Positions 24,688 to 39,557 of a stretch of 64,000 bases of DNA are shown in pieces (position 1 is the stretch's first letter; the number at the start of each line of letters is the position of its first letter). Location of the stretch: positions 7,314,888-7,378,887 of the forward strand of contig HG738138.1 in assembly GCA_000499405.2 (NCBI GenBank). Direction: 5' to 3'. Under the pieces are notes generated by a model. That model was not told where the DNA came from and searched no databases. It saw only the letters and a program-made list of their open reading frames with translations. This DNA comes from Onchocerca volvulus. Its lineage: Eukaryota > Nematoda > Chromadorea > Rhabditida > Onchocercidae. A program made the translations under genes and the position numbers.

Positions 24688-27600
24688 TTAACTACGTTTC
24701 GGCAATGTTCAAACGATTCTTTTGGTGACAAACATTTAAAATCGAAGAGCATTAGTTGATTATAATATGGTATTAGAGAATAATTCTAATGTTCAAAGAA
24801 CACAATTATTTTAAGAATCTCCAAGTGCAGCTATAGGCCATTTAACATGCATCAAGCATTGCTTCTGGAAAATGTCCATGAAAGCTAATCTGACTAGAAT
24901 AGATTTAATTCATAAGAAAAATGTAGGAATGGAGATGGAAGAATAAAAGTGTCCGAATGGATATCACACAAACTATCTGAAATAATTAAGATGATGGAAT
25001 CGCTATATATCGACTAATTTCTTATAATATTTATGGAGAAATTTGGATGAAAGTGGGAACTAAATGAACGAAAGCATTGTTCAAGAGTTTTTCCCGAAAT
25101 ATCTGCATCGAATGAATGGATTACTTAAGTCATACAATAATCTAAGTGTTTCCTAAGAAAATAAGCTATAAAAAGTTTGCGAGCGGCGAGATAGATATGA
25201 TTGCTGAATGATAAAATGATGTCTTTTGCACATTCCGGTGAAGAAATGAGGAGACAGATGTGTCTGGATTGCATGCAATAAGCAAATGATGCAGTATTTT
25301 GAAGCATGCATGATAAAGGTAGCCAATCGACATAAATCATCCAACCAAGGAATCCTCTCCTTCATCATGTCATGTCATGTATCATGCATTTATTTTTATT
25401 GTCCTGTTCACTAAAAATCTCACTTTTCCAAAGGAATAAGATTAGTCAAGTTTTCATGAGGTTATAAGCTTAGAAATCACTGAGAGTCATTGAAAGATGA
25501 CATCCATAAAACATTTTACCTCGATGTTCCAAAGATAATAATTTCTCAAAATAAAGGCTTGTTCGTATGAATTAATTTTTATATAATAAAATTTTGCTCT
25601 GTTTGTGAAGGCAAAACATACGAACTAAATAATTTATTATTAATTACATATCATTAAAAACATCAAAACGGCGTATTCCGATTTAACAAGTATAATGGGG
25701 GTAATTAATGAAATGAGGTGTATTGATAATATTTATATATGTTTTAAACTCTGCTAGCTTTAGCATGCATACATTTTTTTGTATATATTCCTGAAAATAG
25801 TGTTTCAAAATTTCCATTTCATCCTAATTTAAATTTTATAAACGCTATAATTTTGGAAGTAAATTTGATCACGAGAGAATTTAATTGCTTGCTAACTTAA
25901 AAGTGGAGATCAAAGTGAATTCCTCGAAAAATCCGATCAGTGGTATCAAGTATTATGCAATGAAGAATAATTTAGTATTAGGTGTTAAATATCAATCATT
26001 ATATTTCAATTTGCAGTGAGAAAGCAAATGAAAGTCTTTTTTCATTTTATCCGCATTGATAATTTGAACAAATACAGCAACTATCTGCTAAAAAGTGGAT
26101 TCCTTACTAAAAAGTTTATTTTATTGCAACTTTGATGACAAAAAAAGCAACAGAAATGAATAATGGAAGAGCCATTTCATGGCATCATTAATCAATCTTT
26201 CTACTCAGCTTCCCCGTGCAGTTACTCGATTGAAGAGCTGAATCATGGAGTGCATGGATTAACACTTTTTATCTCTAAGGCCAGTAAATTTAACGAGAAA
26301 AAAAAGAATTACCACTCAAAAAATTAAATGAAATGAATGAACGGAAGAAAAATGGGAGTTGAGCAACAACACCTGCAAGCATAGTTTTAATATAACATGC
26401 AATATCTGTTAATGCATGTTATACAAACTGCTGTATAATTCCAAACTGCATTGGAATGCTTTAATGAAAACTTTATTTGAGAAATATATCAATCCAGCGT
26501 ATTTTTATTAAGCGAAGTTTTCTTTTGCTGATCTTTCCGCCATAACTTTTGGCTAAATAAAATGTTCCTTATCTAAAAATGATCTAATACTTCAACAAAT
26601 GCTAAAACTTTCATAATGTTAATATTATGTGATTCTTCTTTTTATATGATTGAAGAAGAAATTGATCAAACGCTAATGAATGCGTAGAATTATAAAATGC
26701 ACAATCAATGTTTATAAAGTTGGAAGCGAAAATCATTCTGAATTTTTTTGCATTTCATGAAAAATATTGACATGTACGGGATTTTGTCAATCTGTGCTCT
26801 AATCAGTCTTATAGATATTGTAATTTATATATGTATAAATTCTAATCTCTAATCAGTCTTATATAAATTTGTCGAAATTGTTCGACATATAAAGAGATTA
26901 TTATGCTAATTTCTAGCCTAATGGTTATAACTGAATGAATAAATGCTAAGTTACTGGCTTAAAAAGCGATTGAGTACAGCGACAATTTATAAGACATAAT
27001 TGTTGTATGCTTGACTTGTTGAAGTTGACCTTCATATGTAATGACAGTTGTAATATCGATAACGTAATAAACGAATGTCCTTCAATCGCCCATTGATAGT
27101 GTCCCTTCATTATCCTTACGGCTAATCTAAGCAGATTATGTAAGCATAAATCAACATGCTTTTTCTATCACCATTCATTTTTATTCACCTTACAACCCAA
27201 TGAATATCGATTCGAAAATTACACTTTTTAAAATCTCTAAAATTTGAAACTTCCTAAGCAATAAGTAATGGCATACGTGAAACTTATTTCTCATTCTACA
27301 AAACAATATAATAATTGAACAAATGTTTCGATACTCCAGGAAATATAAAGCATTGGGAAGAATTTAATGATTCATTTAATTTTATAAAAAACATTGATTA
27401 TTTTTTGCTTTTTCCAGAAATAAAACGAAACAAATAACTTAAATATATTATAAAGCAAGATTGTTCAATAGAATATGCAGGAGATTTAATGTCTTACAAT
27501 GAAAAAAAGTGAAAAAAATCATGAAGCAGAAAACTTTTCGTAACAAAAGTGAAATACTGGAATGAAGCAGTTATATTGGTTTTAACGATGATTCAGAAGA

Positions 27601-28649
27601 ACTATGATCATCTTTTTCTTATCTGGGAAGTTCTAGAATTTGCTCAATAAATACAGCGCTTCCAATCGTAAAACTTTGCAAAGCGATAAGCTTAAAGCTT
27701 TAAAGATTAAATTTTAAAATCTTCCAAGTCTCGATGCAAATTAAAGAATTAAATATTCAAAATAGATTTCAGAAAAAGTTAGTTATTCTTACTGTCAAAA
27801 CCAGTGGTAAAAGCTGTAATTCTGAAATGTTTGTAATTCAGTTCAGTAATCTTTAACGACCTGATAAAAACACAAAGGCATAGAATTTCGTTCTGACCTT
27901 ATGCTTCAGCGATTCACGCTGAAGACTTCATGCAATACAATCTATATTGATGACCTGACCTTATTGTTGTTATTTCTTCGCAAAGAGTGATGGTTACTGT
28001 TCGTAAAAAGAGAAAATAACAAATGACGAAGATGGTCATCATGACCGGATATTCGAGTATTTTCCGGACATCAACAGGTTTCGTTTGATGTTGCAGTTCG
28101 ATCCGGCGACGCCATCTCTTTCATGTTTTCCTTCTTCATTCTGCTAAATAGTAACGGAAGAGGGAAACGAAGACGAAACCGATATGATATTGAATCGTCC
28201 ATTCATAAATGGGTGCAGAGACCTTGCCACGTTAATTATTCCTTTGAAACTAACAGAGATGAGACTCGCTGTCCCTACAATTATCATCATTTTCATTGTC
28301 ATTGTCATCATCAACAACAACACTAATACTGAAAGCAACAACAAACAATAACTAAGCAAAAATTTCTCTCTCCCGGAACTTTAAAAATATTAATCAATAG
28401 ATCCTTCTAATTTAATATAATGGTAAATCTAATTTAAGATAATGATAAATTCAAAGAAGTGTCATAACAAAATGAAAATTTCATAAAATAGAAGTTACAG
28501 GTTCCTATGATTAGTTCTGCTGCAAGTGACAGTCCTATAAAGCAACATGTAGTGATATAATTAAAGCTGATAAAATTATCGGCGTTCAAACCTGGGATCT
28601 GTTGGCTGCTTGTTATATGTTATGGATATGCTGTATTTTAGGTGTAACT

Positions 28650-28845
28650 TTGATATATTTTTTTCTTTCCTTGCCGATAAATGTATATATTGGGGTATGA
28701 AATACGTGGAACAAAAATCACGCAGAAATTATTGGAATGAATATAATGATCGTTATTTAATAATAGTTCCATAAATTTTATTGACAAAAAATGGAAGCAA
28801 TGTCTAGGTACGAAGAAAGAAATCAATTACTTCGTAAAAGTTGAA
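28650..28845 (-). repeat. Left copy of a diverged inverted duplication
   Basis: The minus strand here resembles the plus strand of 29425-29625 over about 195 bases. Shared blocks include ATTAAATAACGATCAT and ACATTTATCG. Translations of matching frames are also alike (CFHFLSIKFMELLLNNDH versus CFHFLSIRFMKHLLNNDH). There is no complete protein on either side. Confidence 0.75.
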
Positions 28846-29424
28846 GTGGAAGTGACCAGAAATGAAAAGCACGAAAAGAGACAAAAGAAATGGAAACTAC
28901 CGCAAATACTTCACGCCACTTTTTACGGAGTACAATAGTCATTCCGATCTAAAATAACAGAATCTAACTTCTTTGATAAGTAAGGCTAAAGAATTTGTGA
29001 TAATCATTAGAATCGTAATCATTACTGTCACTAAGATCATCACGACCGTTTTGCCAGCAGTCAGCGAAAATTATTTTTTAACAGTGATAGCACTGCATAC
29101 CGAACAGAATTTATAAGAAAAGAAACACGCTAATAATATCGGCCGTAAATCAAATCTTTAATCTCCTACTGCTAACCTTATGTTCGACCTTCACTTTTCA
29201 ACACGAAACATGTTTTATATGATGTCTTATATGATTATCTCGGGATTCTAAAATTCTAAGCTAAAGATTCTAAAAAAAAAAAAAACATTTAAAAAAAAAC
29301 GATTCTAAAAAAAAAAAATTGAGATTCTTCAAACATTCTACTGTATCCGTTAGTATTATCTAAATGCCTTTATCATAAAAATATCAATGAAGATAATAAC
29401 TGTAAATAGGATTATTGAAGCCCT

Positions 29425-29625
29425 TCTTATTATCTTAATTGCTTTCTTTGTTAATTGCGCCTAAATATTGTTTCCATTTTTTATCAATAAGATTTATGAA
29501 ACATTTATTAAATAACGATCATCGTGCTTACATTCATTTCTACTTTTTCATTATTTTTGTTCTACATGTTTGGTACCAGAAACGTATACATTTATCGACA
29601 AAGAAAGAAAAAAAAAATAGACAAA
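29425..29625 (+). repeat. Right copy of a diverged inverted duplication
   Basis: Counterpart of 28650-28845 in opposite orientation, about 580 bases away, estimated by eye at around three quarters identical. The intervening DNA is A/T-rich, with repeated GATTCTAAA blocks near 29.25-29.32 kb. Confidence 0.75.
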
Positions 29626-30981
29626 TACTTCAATGACTCCTAGATTCTCATCAGGATACAAGCAATGAAATCTCAAAATCGACCTGAAAATCCAACGAAC
29701 TGTGCAAATGACGCTTTTGTCATAAATCTAATAGCTATTACCTATCATATTTACAGAACAAAATTGGCGTTATATAGAAGAAAATATCTCAAAAATCAAA
29801 TCATATCGAAATTTTGTTCAAAATGAGACAAGAAAAAGTTGACCGATAAGTTTCCGGTTGTACTACCCTATTAAGAATTAATTAAGATAAATGTGCTTTC
29901 ATTACATCTCAATCATCATAATTGTTCATTTTCTTTTTTATTATCTTTCACCCGTTAACATTAAAAAATGAGAAGCTCTGTAAATCAGCAAAAAATCCTG
30001 ATTTAAAAAGCTTATTCGCCTTGCAAATGAACTTTTCTTAATCTACTTTTAATTTCAAAGGTAAGGTACTTTTCTTGCTTGTAATACAGACATTCCGTAA
30101 ATTTGGGAACAGATTTATGATGCCAGATATTAACCCATCAGCTGATTGTTTGTCTTTGCAAGTTAAGAAAATAAATTTAAAATAATATTTGTAAAAAGAG
30201 TCAAAGCATGCAAAACATTTCTTTGTTTCCACTGCAGCAGAAAACATTTTACACATTTCAAGAAAGTTCGATCGTTTACAGCTGATTTGAAAAACAAAAA
30301 TGAAAAATTGAAAGGGCTGTTGAAGGTATTCAATCAACGAAATATTTTAATAACAGCGAGCAAAGCAAGGAGATGTTTAAGCAGCAACGAAAAGATGTGG
30401 TAAAACGTACTTTTAACTATAGAAAAGCCGTCCAAGTTTTTGCATTTTTCAGGCAAACACAACACTAAATGCCTCAAATACATGTACATACACCAAGCAT
30501 TGTGCCTAACAATTACTAATTCGCATATAGCTATCAATCGTTCGATTGCTTTTCTCTTATATTCGATTTTTAACAAAAAAACTCCTTCCCTGCACAAAAT
30601 TTTGTTCAGATAAAGTTCGAAATTACAACAGTTTTGCAGAAAATACACGATACTGCCTTTAAATCTAACACTCAAATTTCAGTTTGAAAAAACCAAATTC
30701 AATTTGATTATAAATAATATATCAAACAGGGGCAGTTCGATAAGATTCAAATTCAACTTTTTATTACATATGAACTGAAAAATGAAAAGTGAAATGTTTC
30801 AATAAAATTGCATGCTTGATTTACTAGGTTATTCATGTCTAAATATTAAATTTAGAAAGAAAAACGCTACGAAATAATCTAAAGACTTTGAGAACATTTT
30901 TTTTTTCTTTTTCGCAATAAATACTTGATGGAATGAGGATTTGTGAGAAATTTTTGTTTTATTCGAAATTTCAGAACTTTT

Positions 30982-31085
30982 TAAAATTTATAGCCTCCTA
31001 TATTTCCTCCTCTTAAAAATATAGAAAAAATAATTTTGTACTTTTAAGAGGAGAAATTGGGAGATATAAGCTTTAAAGAAAGGAT
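30982..31085. repeat. Long imperfect hairpin (about 40-bp arms)
   Basis: The arm ending CCTCCTCTTAAAA (about 31006-31018) pairs with TTTTAAGAGGAG (31042-31053). Pairing continues outward with mismatches through TATAG.../...ATATAAG and further A/T-rich blocks, leaving a loop of about 25 nt. The shape could be a precursor-RNA-like hairpin or a small foldback element; nothing decides between them. Confidence 0.6.
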
Positions 31086-34000
31086 CGAAAATTTATCAGA
31101 GGCTACAAGAGAGAGCTAGACTGCGATCAAATTATGCTTTCAAGAATCTTTGTCTGCTTTTAGTATTTAAATTAAAGTCTAAAACCATCATATTTGCTTC
31201 CATACAAAATCTTCAAGTACTCTACTATCGTAGAACTTTATTCCTTCGCTGATTAAATCATCACTCAGTTCCTTAGATTCATATAATATCAAACAGAGTA
31301 AAATTAATAAATGAAACATTGCTCATACAGTATCTAATGCAATTATGAATACTCAGGCTTAGACTGCCCAAGAAAGATGAACCATAAAGACAATACTGAC
31401 GAAACTACAGCATAAGTTGGTCGTGTTTTCCACCAGTATTAGTGAAATGTAACTACTTACTATGTTGACATTGCGCATCAGGGGGTAAGAAGAGCGGAGA
31501 GCTGTTGAAAAGGAGGGAGGGATTCAGTAATTATTGAAGTAAATTCATTGCTTCAAATTTCTTCCGATGTGCATAAACTTGGATGGGCAACTTTCTATGC
31601 TGAGAAGTAAAACCATATGTTCCGCATGAATCAATGATTCGTTATCGAAGACAAAAACAAGAACTTACATTGTTCAAAAGACGTTGTGTCCGATTTGAAG
31701 TAGCGATACTTGTAGAAAATTTTTCAAAATAAAAGTATTCAGAAAATAAATGAATTCGCTATATTACATGAAAACAGTCCTTGTGAGCTTTGCCGATCAA
31801 TTCTGTTCCAAAAATGTTGGTTACAGCGTATTTTCAATTTCAGAAAATTTCGAAGAACGAAATGAGTTCAGGATAGAGATTGGACATTGGACAGTATCTG
31901 CAGACCTATATCTGATGATGTTCAATATTCGGGTCTAGTATTATGAGTCCTTGATTTCAATGTAGGAATAATTAACTCGAACACCAACATATTATTAGAT
32001 AAAAAAATAGCTATCCAACCTTTCTTACCTGAACTCATTTCATAGATAGATGACCATTTTAAGCACCTTTCCCTGGTTTAACTAGCAGTGGTAGTTCAAT
32101 CCTACCCAACCAACAAGTGACATGATGTCTGAGGGCTACAGAGGATGGAAGATTTGTTCAGCCATTCTATCTCGCTTAATGCAAACAGAAGGACTACTAC
32201 AATCGCAGATTATTAAATAGAATCAAACTATACAGCATATCGGTTGGGAAACTTTATTCATTTACGGAAAACTAAGTTGCAAAATTTTTGGACGCAATAA
32301 GAAATTTCATTAATATTTTCCTCAAATTTATTCAAAATTTATCAGTTCATCTGAATTTTATTCGATTTATTTCAAATCCACAAAAAGTATTGTTTGCAAC
32401 AGCCAGATTCACGCTGATCTATTAATTTTAACTTATCAGTTACATCTACAAGAATTTGATAACTTGTATTAGGATAAAAAGAATCTACTGAATGTTTTTT
32501 TTTTTTTACATCAACTTGTAGCAGTAAAATTTCAAATATTTAAAACTTTAAATATTTGACATACAATTCACAGATAGTTTCGGGAGTCCGATGAAATCTA
32601 CAGAAAGAAAGATTTCGAAATACACATAAAGAAAAAAAAATGCAATTTTATATAACCATTTCAAATATATCAATTATTTCACCTATACAGTGGAGAGCAG
32701 TTGCTGACTGAAGATTATGAGTCTCGGAAAAAACAATCAAACTAATGCTTCGCCAACAAACTGAAACATTTGAGCATTTGGCGGAAAATATGCAGGAACT
32801 GAAGCATAAGAAGTACAGCTCAATTAGTCATTCTCACTACTTCAAAATCAATTTAATTTTTGCAGTGAAAAAAAGACAAAGATATGAAAAGGTAATGAAG
32901 ATCGCATTCGCAAAGAAATAAATGAGTGAAAATAGCTGAAAATGTTGCAAAGATGTGATACAACAGGAAATTAACAACAACAATTGCTATTTGATGGAAA
33001 AAAAAAGGAAGTTTAGAGTAGATCAGATGCTCATTGCATGAATGTATTGGGATGGGAATGCAGCGAGATGATGATATGTGATTAGCGACGATATGATGCG
33101 ATCACCTCCCCCACACTTCTCGGAGGACATGAAAAGATTTTGAAATGAAAGCAAGATGATAAATGTCACTTTTGATGTAAAGTTCATTGATGTAAATCAG
33201 ACAAACATCAACAAAGGCAATAAATAATACAATACTGCCTCGGTTCTATCGTCGTGTCATGTACTTGGAACAAACCCGTTTTCCAATTCAAGAACATTCA
33301 TTCCTGCTATGTCACTACTGACTGTATAGGTTAACATACGACACTTTTTCCCACTCATTTTTATTCTTTTTTAAAATCTTTTGTCGCAGTTTTCCCAGAT
33401 TTTACACTTCGGTCAAAATATCATTTATGAGTGAAGAGATGGTAATAAAACCTATTAATGATTTAAACACAGATTCTTAAACAAATCATATAAAATGGTG
33501 AAATCTAATGCAAGCCCCACAACTAGTCAGAATGAATTCTCTAAATGAATTCTCGAAATACGAAGTTTGCGTGGACTTCTTTTTTTTTTTTTTCAACAAA
33601 GAAATATAAGGATGAACAGCAACTGTTTTCGTCGTTGTTTGATTTTAAATGTCGTTGTATCGTCTGTTGTGGCCTAATTTTTGGTCAGTTGTTCATTTTT
33701 GAATCAACACAAATGATATGTTGCTTAAATATTTCATCATAAACAAGCGATCGAAAATTTTTGTTTATGCTGTTGAAAAAAAACTAAAAGAAGAAAATTG
33801 TGGAATAAAAAAAAATATTTTAGAAATTGATGTTCAAATTAGCGATTGAAGTTTCCAAAAGAAAGAAATTCAAAAAATTCCTTTATAAAAGGTGTAAATT
33901 CTAACTGTTCCCTCATTTTTCAGCCACACCCATTCTTCCCTTTCATTTCTCATCAAAGTGTTTAACCGGAAAAATGAGCACAACCAGTCAGACATTACTC

Positions 34001-35937
34001 GAAACACCGTATAAAAACTTTATTTGAGTTTCTGTATGCTCGATGGGACTAACTGAAGGTTCCTTGAACAAAGCTCACAATATCAAATATGAAACTAATA
34101 TTTTTAACCTACTTGTTCATACAATGTCCGAAATTTCAACTGACATCATTTAATAAAAGTTAACATTTTAGTTTTTGCAGTTAGTCATATCAAAAACTCC
34201 TTTATATTTAAGAATATGCAGTAATCAATACGCAGTAACAATGTGAATTCTTGCAATTTATTATATTTGCATGAACGAAAGAACGAATTTTGAAAATTTG
34301 AATCATGCGGTGCGCTACACTAACAATTTGCATGATTTTAAATTGAAATTCATTTGTGTTGATGTTAATGCGCGAATTCATGCAGGCAATGCTAATTTAA
34401 TATTGATTGCAACTATTGTTGTTAATTGTCTGATTTAATATTTTGAAAGAAGATTGATAGATGGAATGGATGATGATGAATTCGGAAGGAATTTTTCATC
34501 ATTATATTTGACACGAAAAATAAATGGATTCAGTCTACCACAGAAATAGGTGGAAATCTGTTTTTCTTACAACCGTCAGCAAAAGAAATGAAACATCCAA
34601 AATTCAGTGATGTAAAACTGCCGAAACAATCTTCAACATTTCAAAAATTTGCAGATTTTCCATTCTATCATGTTCTCTTTAACTTTATCAGAATAGTGTC
34701 GTAAAATCAAGAATGAACATTCAAATTACTTCAAGGTTTGAAGTCATTTCTCTGGAATCTGTACCAACTACGACAAATCATAGCACAAAGAAGATTAACA
34801 TTAATCTATCAGTAGTTTGCACTTTGCGCACTCGTCGTCATTCATCGCAATGCCAGCAACAACAACAACAACAAATTTAAAGGAAATTGTGTGAATAAAA
34901 AGCATTACTGACGATATTTGCACAAGAGGGATACAGAAGCCTTCCTCTCTTTGTAATGCGTATATTATTTGGTTTCATTCAAACTGTAATAACAATTGAT
35001 ACTCAAGTATTAAGTAAACTTTATAGGTAGTAGATGGGGTAAAAGAAGTTATAGGGTAAGAAACGACAGATAAAAAGTGGTGAGAATTAGAAGGCTAATT
35101 AGAGAGCTAATTAGAAACGACAAGAAGTACCGATAGTTTATGGTGAATTAGTTCCCATATTTATCGCAATTTTTTGGTTTTTCAAGTTTGCAGCTACCAG
35201 AAATCTTCCTCATCTTCTTTTTTGATCCTGAATTTAAAAGAAAAACTTGTTTATTCAAACCAAAATTCTTTGTCGATCTCGACTCTACACATTTTCATTT
35301 TCTGGAGAAACTTTAATCTTGATTCCCAAACAATTGCTTTGTGATACTAAAAATGTAGATAAATATTCTTAGAAAAATCCACGGTTTCTCGCTTATCAAA
35401 GCCTTTAAACATACTGCAAACTGGATTAGTTGCAGAACTTCTCATTTTGAAAAAAAATAACTGAAAGGCGACTGACAATAAAATAATCTGAAAGCGATTC
35501 AGAAATGATGGGCAAATATTTATTCGAATGATAGTGCAAAAAACACTCACTAGAGTTACGCTAATTGCATTTTGGAATCTGATAGGACAGCTCTTCATAT
35601 GTTCTTTTAAAACTCAGCTAATTATGGATGACCAAGGTGTGGTGGATTATGAAAACCATAAATCGCTTTAAACTTTTATAGTCATCTATATTCTTATTAT
35701 AAGTTAAAAAGAATTATGGTCTTTCAATTAATTTTTATGAAAAGCCTTTATTTCGATTCTCACTAACCTTCAGATTCTAATTTCCATTGGATATAACTTA
35801 AATTTAGTGATATATGCATTAATAATTATTATCCACTTCAAAAACGAATCATACTTTATAGGCTGTTAGTAATGATGTGTTTTTGCTTGCCAATGTTTGC
35901 CATTTGTAATTACTGAGCGATTCACATAAATATCAGT

Positions 35938-36020
35938 AAAGAAACAGTTTCACTATTTCTTTTAGAGAAACAGTTTTACTATTTTTGTTTCTTTATATTT
36001 TTTAGGAAACAATTTTATAA
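35938..36020. repeat. Degenerate tandem repeat, three units
   Basis: Units beginning GAAACAGTTTCACTATTT, GAAACAGTTTTACTATTT and GAAACAATTTTATAATTT follow one another at roughly 27-40-base spacing with T-rich tails. Confidence 0.75.
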
Positions 36021-39000
36021 TTTTTCATGCCGTATAAAATATATAAAATATAATTAATCTTCACATAATCACAATTGCGCAACATTCTGCTCTCAAACAT
36101 CGTTATTTTCCGGCTCAATTTTTCATCCGAAGAATAATAGTTTTCATAGCGATTTGTTTTCTCAGACTTCGCTTTCACAATTTTTTTGCAAGGCTCGTAA
36201 ATAAATATTTTGAAGATGATTTGCATAAGATTTTGTTGAAGCTTTCATCTTGAAAATTGGAACTGAGAAAACTGAGTTTATGAAATATTGCTCCTGATGG
36301 ATAACATTACTAGTGCAATAGAGGGTCAGCCAAAGATTCGTCATGATTTGTGACAAGATAGCTTCCTATTGATTGAGCATACTGAAAGAGTCTTTGAAAA
36401 GTAATGAAGTGAAACATTTAAATCCCTAATGGGACGGCATCAAATTATCACGATGAAGAGTTGCTTGAAGGGGATTATTATGAAAGTATTTAAAAGGGAA
36501 AAAGAGTTGACAAGGAAGATGAGTAAGGAAGGGACTAATGTCATCTATGAATTTCTTAGCATCTCACCAGTGCTACGAAAAATTCAGCGTATAAATTAGT
36601 TTCAATTTTGCAAACAAAATTGAGTTTTAGTTCACTACCAGTATATCAATAAATTTCTGGAAAATAATGAATTTTTCTTAAGTGATATTGCTTGATGTTC
36701 ACAAATCATCTCTTACAAAAAAGAATTGGTTGCGATCCAAATCTTAAATATATTGATCAACCAAAATCGCCATAACTTTTTCCTATACAAAACTTTTGCC
36801 TAAACAATGACCTAAAATGCGATACATCAACGGTAGCAAAGTTTTCACTTCCATTCTCAGGAATTATTTACCAATTTGATTTATCTTCCAGCCTATCAAT
36901 TTATTCAAGCACTATTTCTGAATATATGAAAAGTTCCCAAATTTATTTCGAATGAACAGTGTTCAAATGATAGCATCACTCCTAAAATTTTGATTGAATC
37001 ATAGAAAAAGCAATGAGTGAAGGAGAGATAAGGAACATTTTTTTCAAAAAAATTGCGCAAAAATATGAAAAGTGGTATATTTGAGATAATAAAAATGAGG
37101 GATTGTTGTGAAGTGACAATTGTTGCGAAGTTCTGTTTGCTCGGCACGAAATAATGTGATTTACTTGTTGCGATAAATTATTATCACACTCAGTGTGTGT
37201 CATTGATAAATTCGAAACTTATATTTGAGCTAATAGAAGAGAAAATATATTTGGAATGCTTTTATATTCATTGAAATTGTTTAAGAAGCTCTCTATACTG
37301 TTTTTAGTAAAGTACCGATAAATTTTAACACAATTGAGTTCATTTGAAAGAAAAAATAATTCAGATAGCTTTGCTATAGTTATTTTGTTTCCTGAATATG
37401 AGAAACAACTTACAAATTTTGTTTCGCCAAAAGAATTTTTTAGACAAAAAAGTTCCATGAGTAAAATAAGAAATGTTATAAAAATGTTGCCAACAACATT
37501 TGTTATTCGTACGATTTATTAAATTCCTTGTAAGGATAAAATAAATACAAAGCAATTCTACAAAGTATTTCTTTTCAATAACTCTACAATGTAAAAGAAG
37601 AGCACTACCTAGCGCTATCAGGAAGAACCAAGTAAGACATTAGATATTTTTTCAATTCAAAATCTTCAAAGCGTGCAAATAATTTTGAAATTCACTGATG
37701 CAGCATTAATGAAAGTCAAAAAGAAAGTTCCTAAAATGGGAAAAGGCAAGTAGATTTATGTCACGAAAAACCCATTAAATCTAGTATAATATTTGTGTTG
37801 ATTTCCTCCCCAAAAATTTTACTCCTGAAACTCATCACTTTTTGAAAAAGTTTTTCAGTATTAATATGATTTTATTACAACATAATCGAGCCTAGCTCAT
37901 TCTAATACATGTAGAATTTATATAGCATCAATACAAATTCCTTCCAAATAAAATATGAATCCTTTTATTACATGACCAAGAATGATAAATTACAACATTT
38001 TGCAAACAATAAACAATATTATTGGGACTCAGCTTCATCATAATAAATTTAAAGTCCATCATTCAAGATGCTGAAGCACGTAGTAATTTCATCTTTGCTA
38101 ACTACTACTTAAGTTTTTCTAATTTCTCACCACTCCTGTCCTTATGATGCGATGATGATGCAAACGGAAATATATTTAGTTGCAACCAAAATTTAAAAAA
38201 TCGGTCAGGAACTTATGGAAGAGAAAACTAAATTCGTTTAGACTTGAAGTATATTCTTCAGATTGTAGTTCGATCATATGCCATACATACTTATAAACTT
38301 ATGAACTACAGACTTATTTGTTTGGGTCAATTATTCAATTCTCCATCATACATCGTAGGATGATGAAATGACCGGTTTCTGGAATTTTGAGGAATATCGA
38401 AGAAAATTTATCCTCCGCTATTGGCCACTTTGTGATTGTAATATACATGTCAAAATTCCAAAAATTATTCAAGTGTAAAATCGGGGCATATGAAGTGTTC
38501 AGGTAAATGAACCAATTCATCACAGGCGATATATTAAGATCAAACATTGCAAGGGAAATGTGTTCCGGAACATAATTTACACAATTTTCCACTGTTTTAT
38601 TTTGCAACCAATAAAATTCTCGTAAAGATAAATGATTCCTTTAAGAAAGCATTATGTTGCATTTGGTTTTTATGCTAGTACCAAAAAACGTAAAGCAACG
38701 CACCAATCGCATATTATATTCAATATTGTAATGGTAAAAAAACAAGATTTATCATCTCTCCTCTTAATCCTTCTTCCTTCTCCCTAATTTTGAAAACCAT
38801 ATGGACGAATTTTCCATATATCCTACTCTCCATTAATGAATTGCACATCACTGAAAATATCTGACAGTGCTACATTTCTCTTAAATTTGGATAATTCCAT
38901 ATTCAAATCTGCATTTTAGGATTGAATATTATGTTTTGGATTATGAAACTTCAGTCACCTTTTGCATATAATGATATATTTATCGCCACAGATCAATAAC

Positions 39001-39526
39001 TAATGGGAAAGATTATTTTACTGGAAAAAAGGCCAACTAAAAATTTGAAGTGGACCCGAATAATGAAAGCTGGCAAACAAAAAACAATAACAATTTAGCG
39101 CTATTTTAAATACTGAATGATTAAACAGATTCTATGAAATACAGCATTTCCTATGTATTACAAAGTAATAGAGGAAATCGTTGAGACTTATGTATCAATA
39201 TGGAATAGGAAAAATGCATCCATATAGATTAGGGAAATTATTTTGAATATAGATAGGACGAGTGGGAGAATCTTAGGCCATCAACAATCCTCATTTTCTT
39301 CATATTTGTTCCCGTTTTTTTCTTTAGAAATCTAAATCAAAACTTAAATTTCAACACAACACGGCAAAATAATAATAGTAGATGCCAATGGATTTTTTTT
39401 TTTCTTTTTTTTTGCATATTCGCAAAGTCATAAAAAGAAAACTGCAAAAATACCCTAAAAAATCATTCAAATACAAAATTTTCTACAAAATAAATGTTTT
39501 AAGTGAATCTAAAAGATTCATAGTGC

Positions 39527-39557
39527 TATAATATTTAAAAGATCTTTAAATATTATA
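39527..39557. repeat. Perfect 13-bp inverted repeat
   Basis: TATAATATTTAAA, 5-nt centre, then its exact reverse complement. A second small one (GAATCT AAA AGATTC) lies just before at about 39507-39521. They lie about 320 bases past the stop of the LRP gene (reading minus) and may sit in its 3' flank. Confidence 0.85.
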
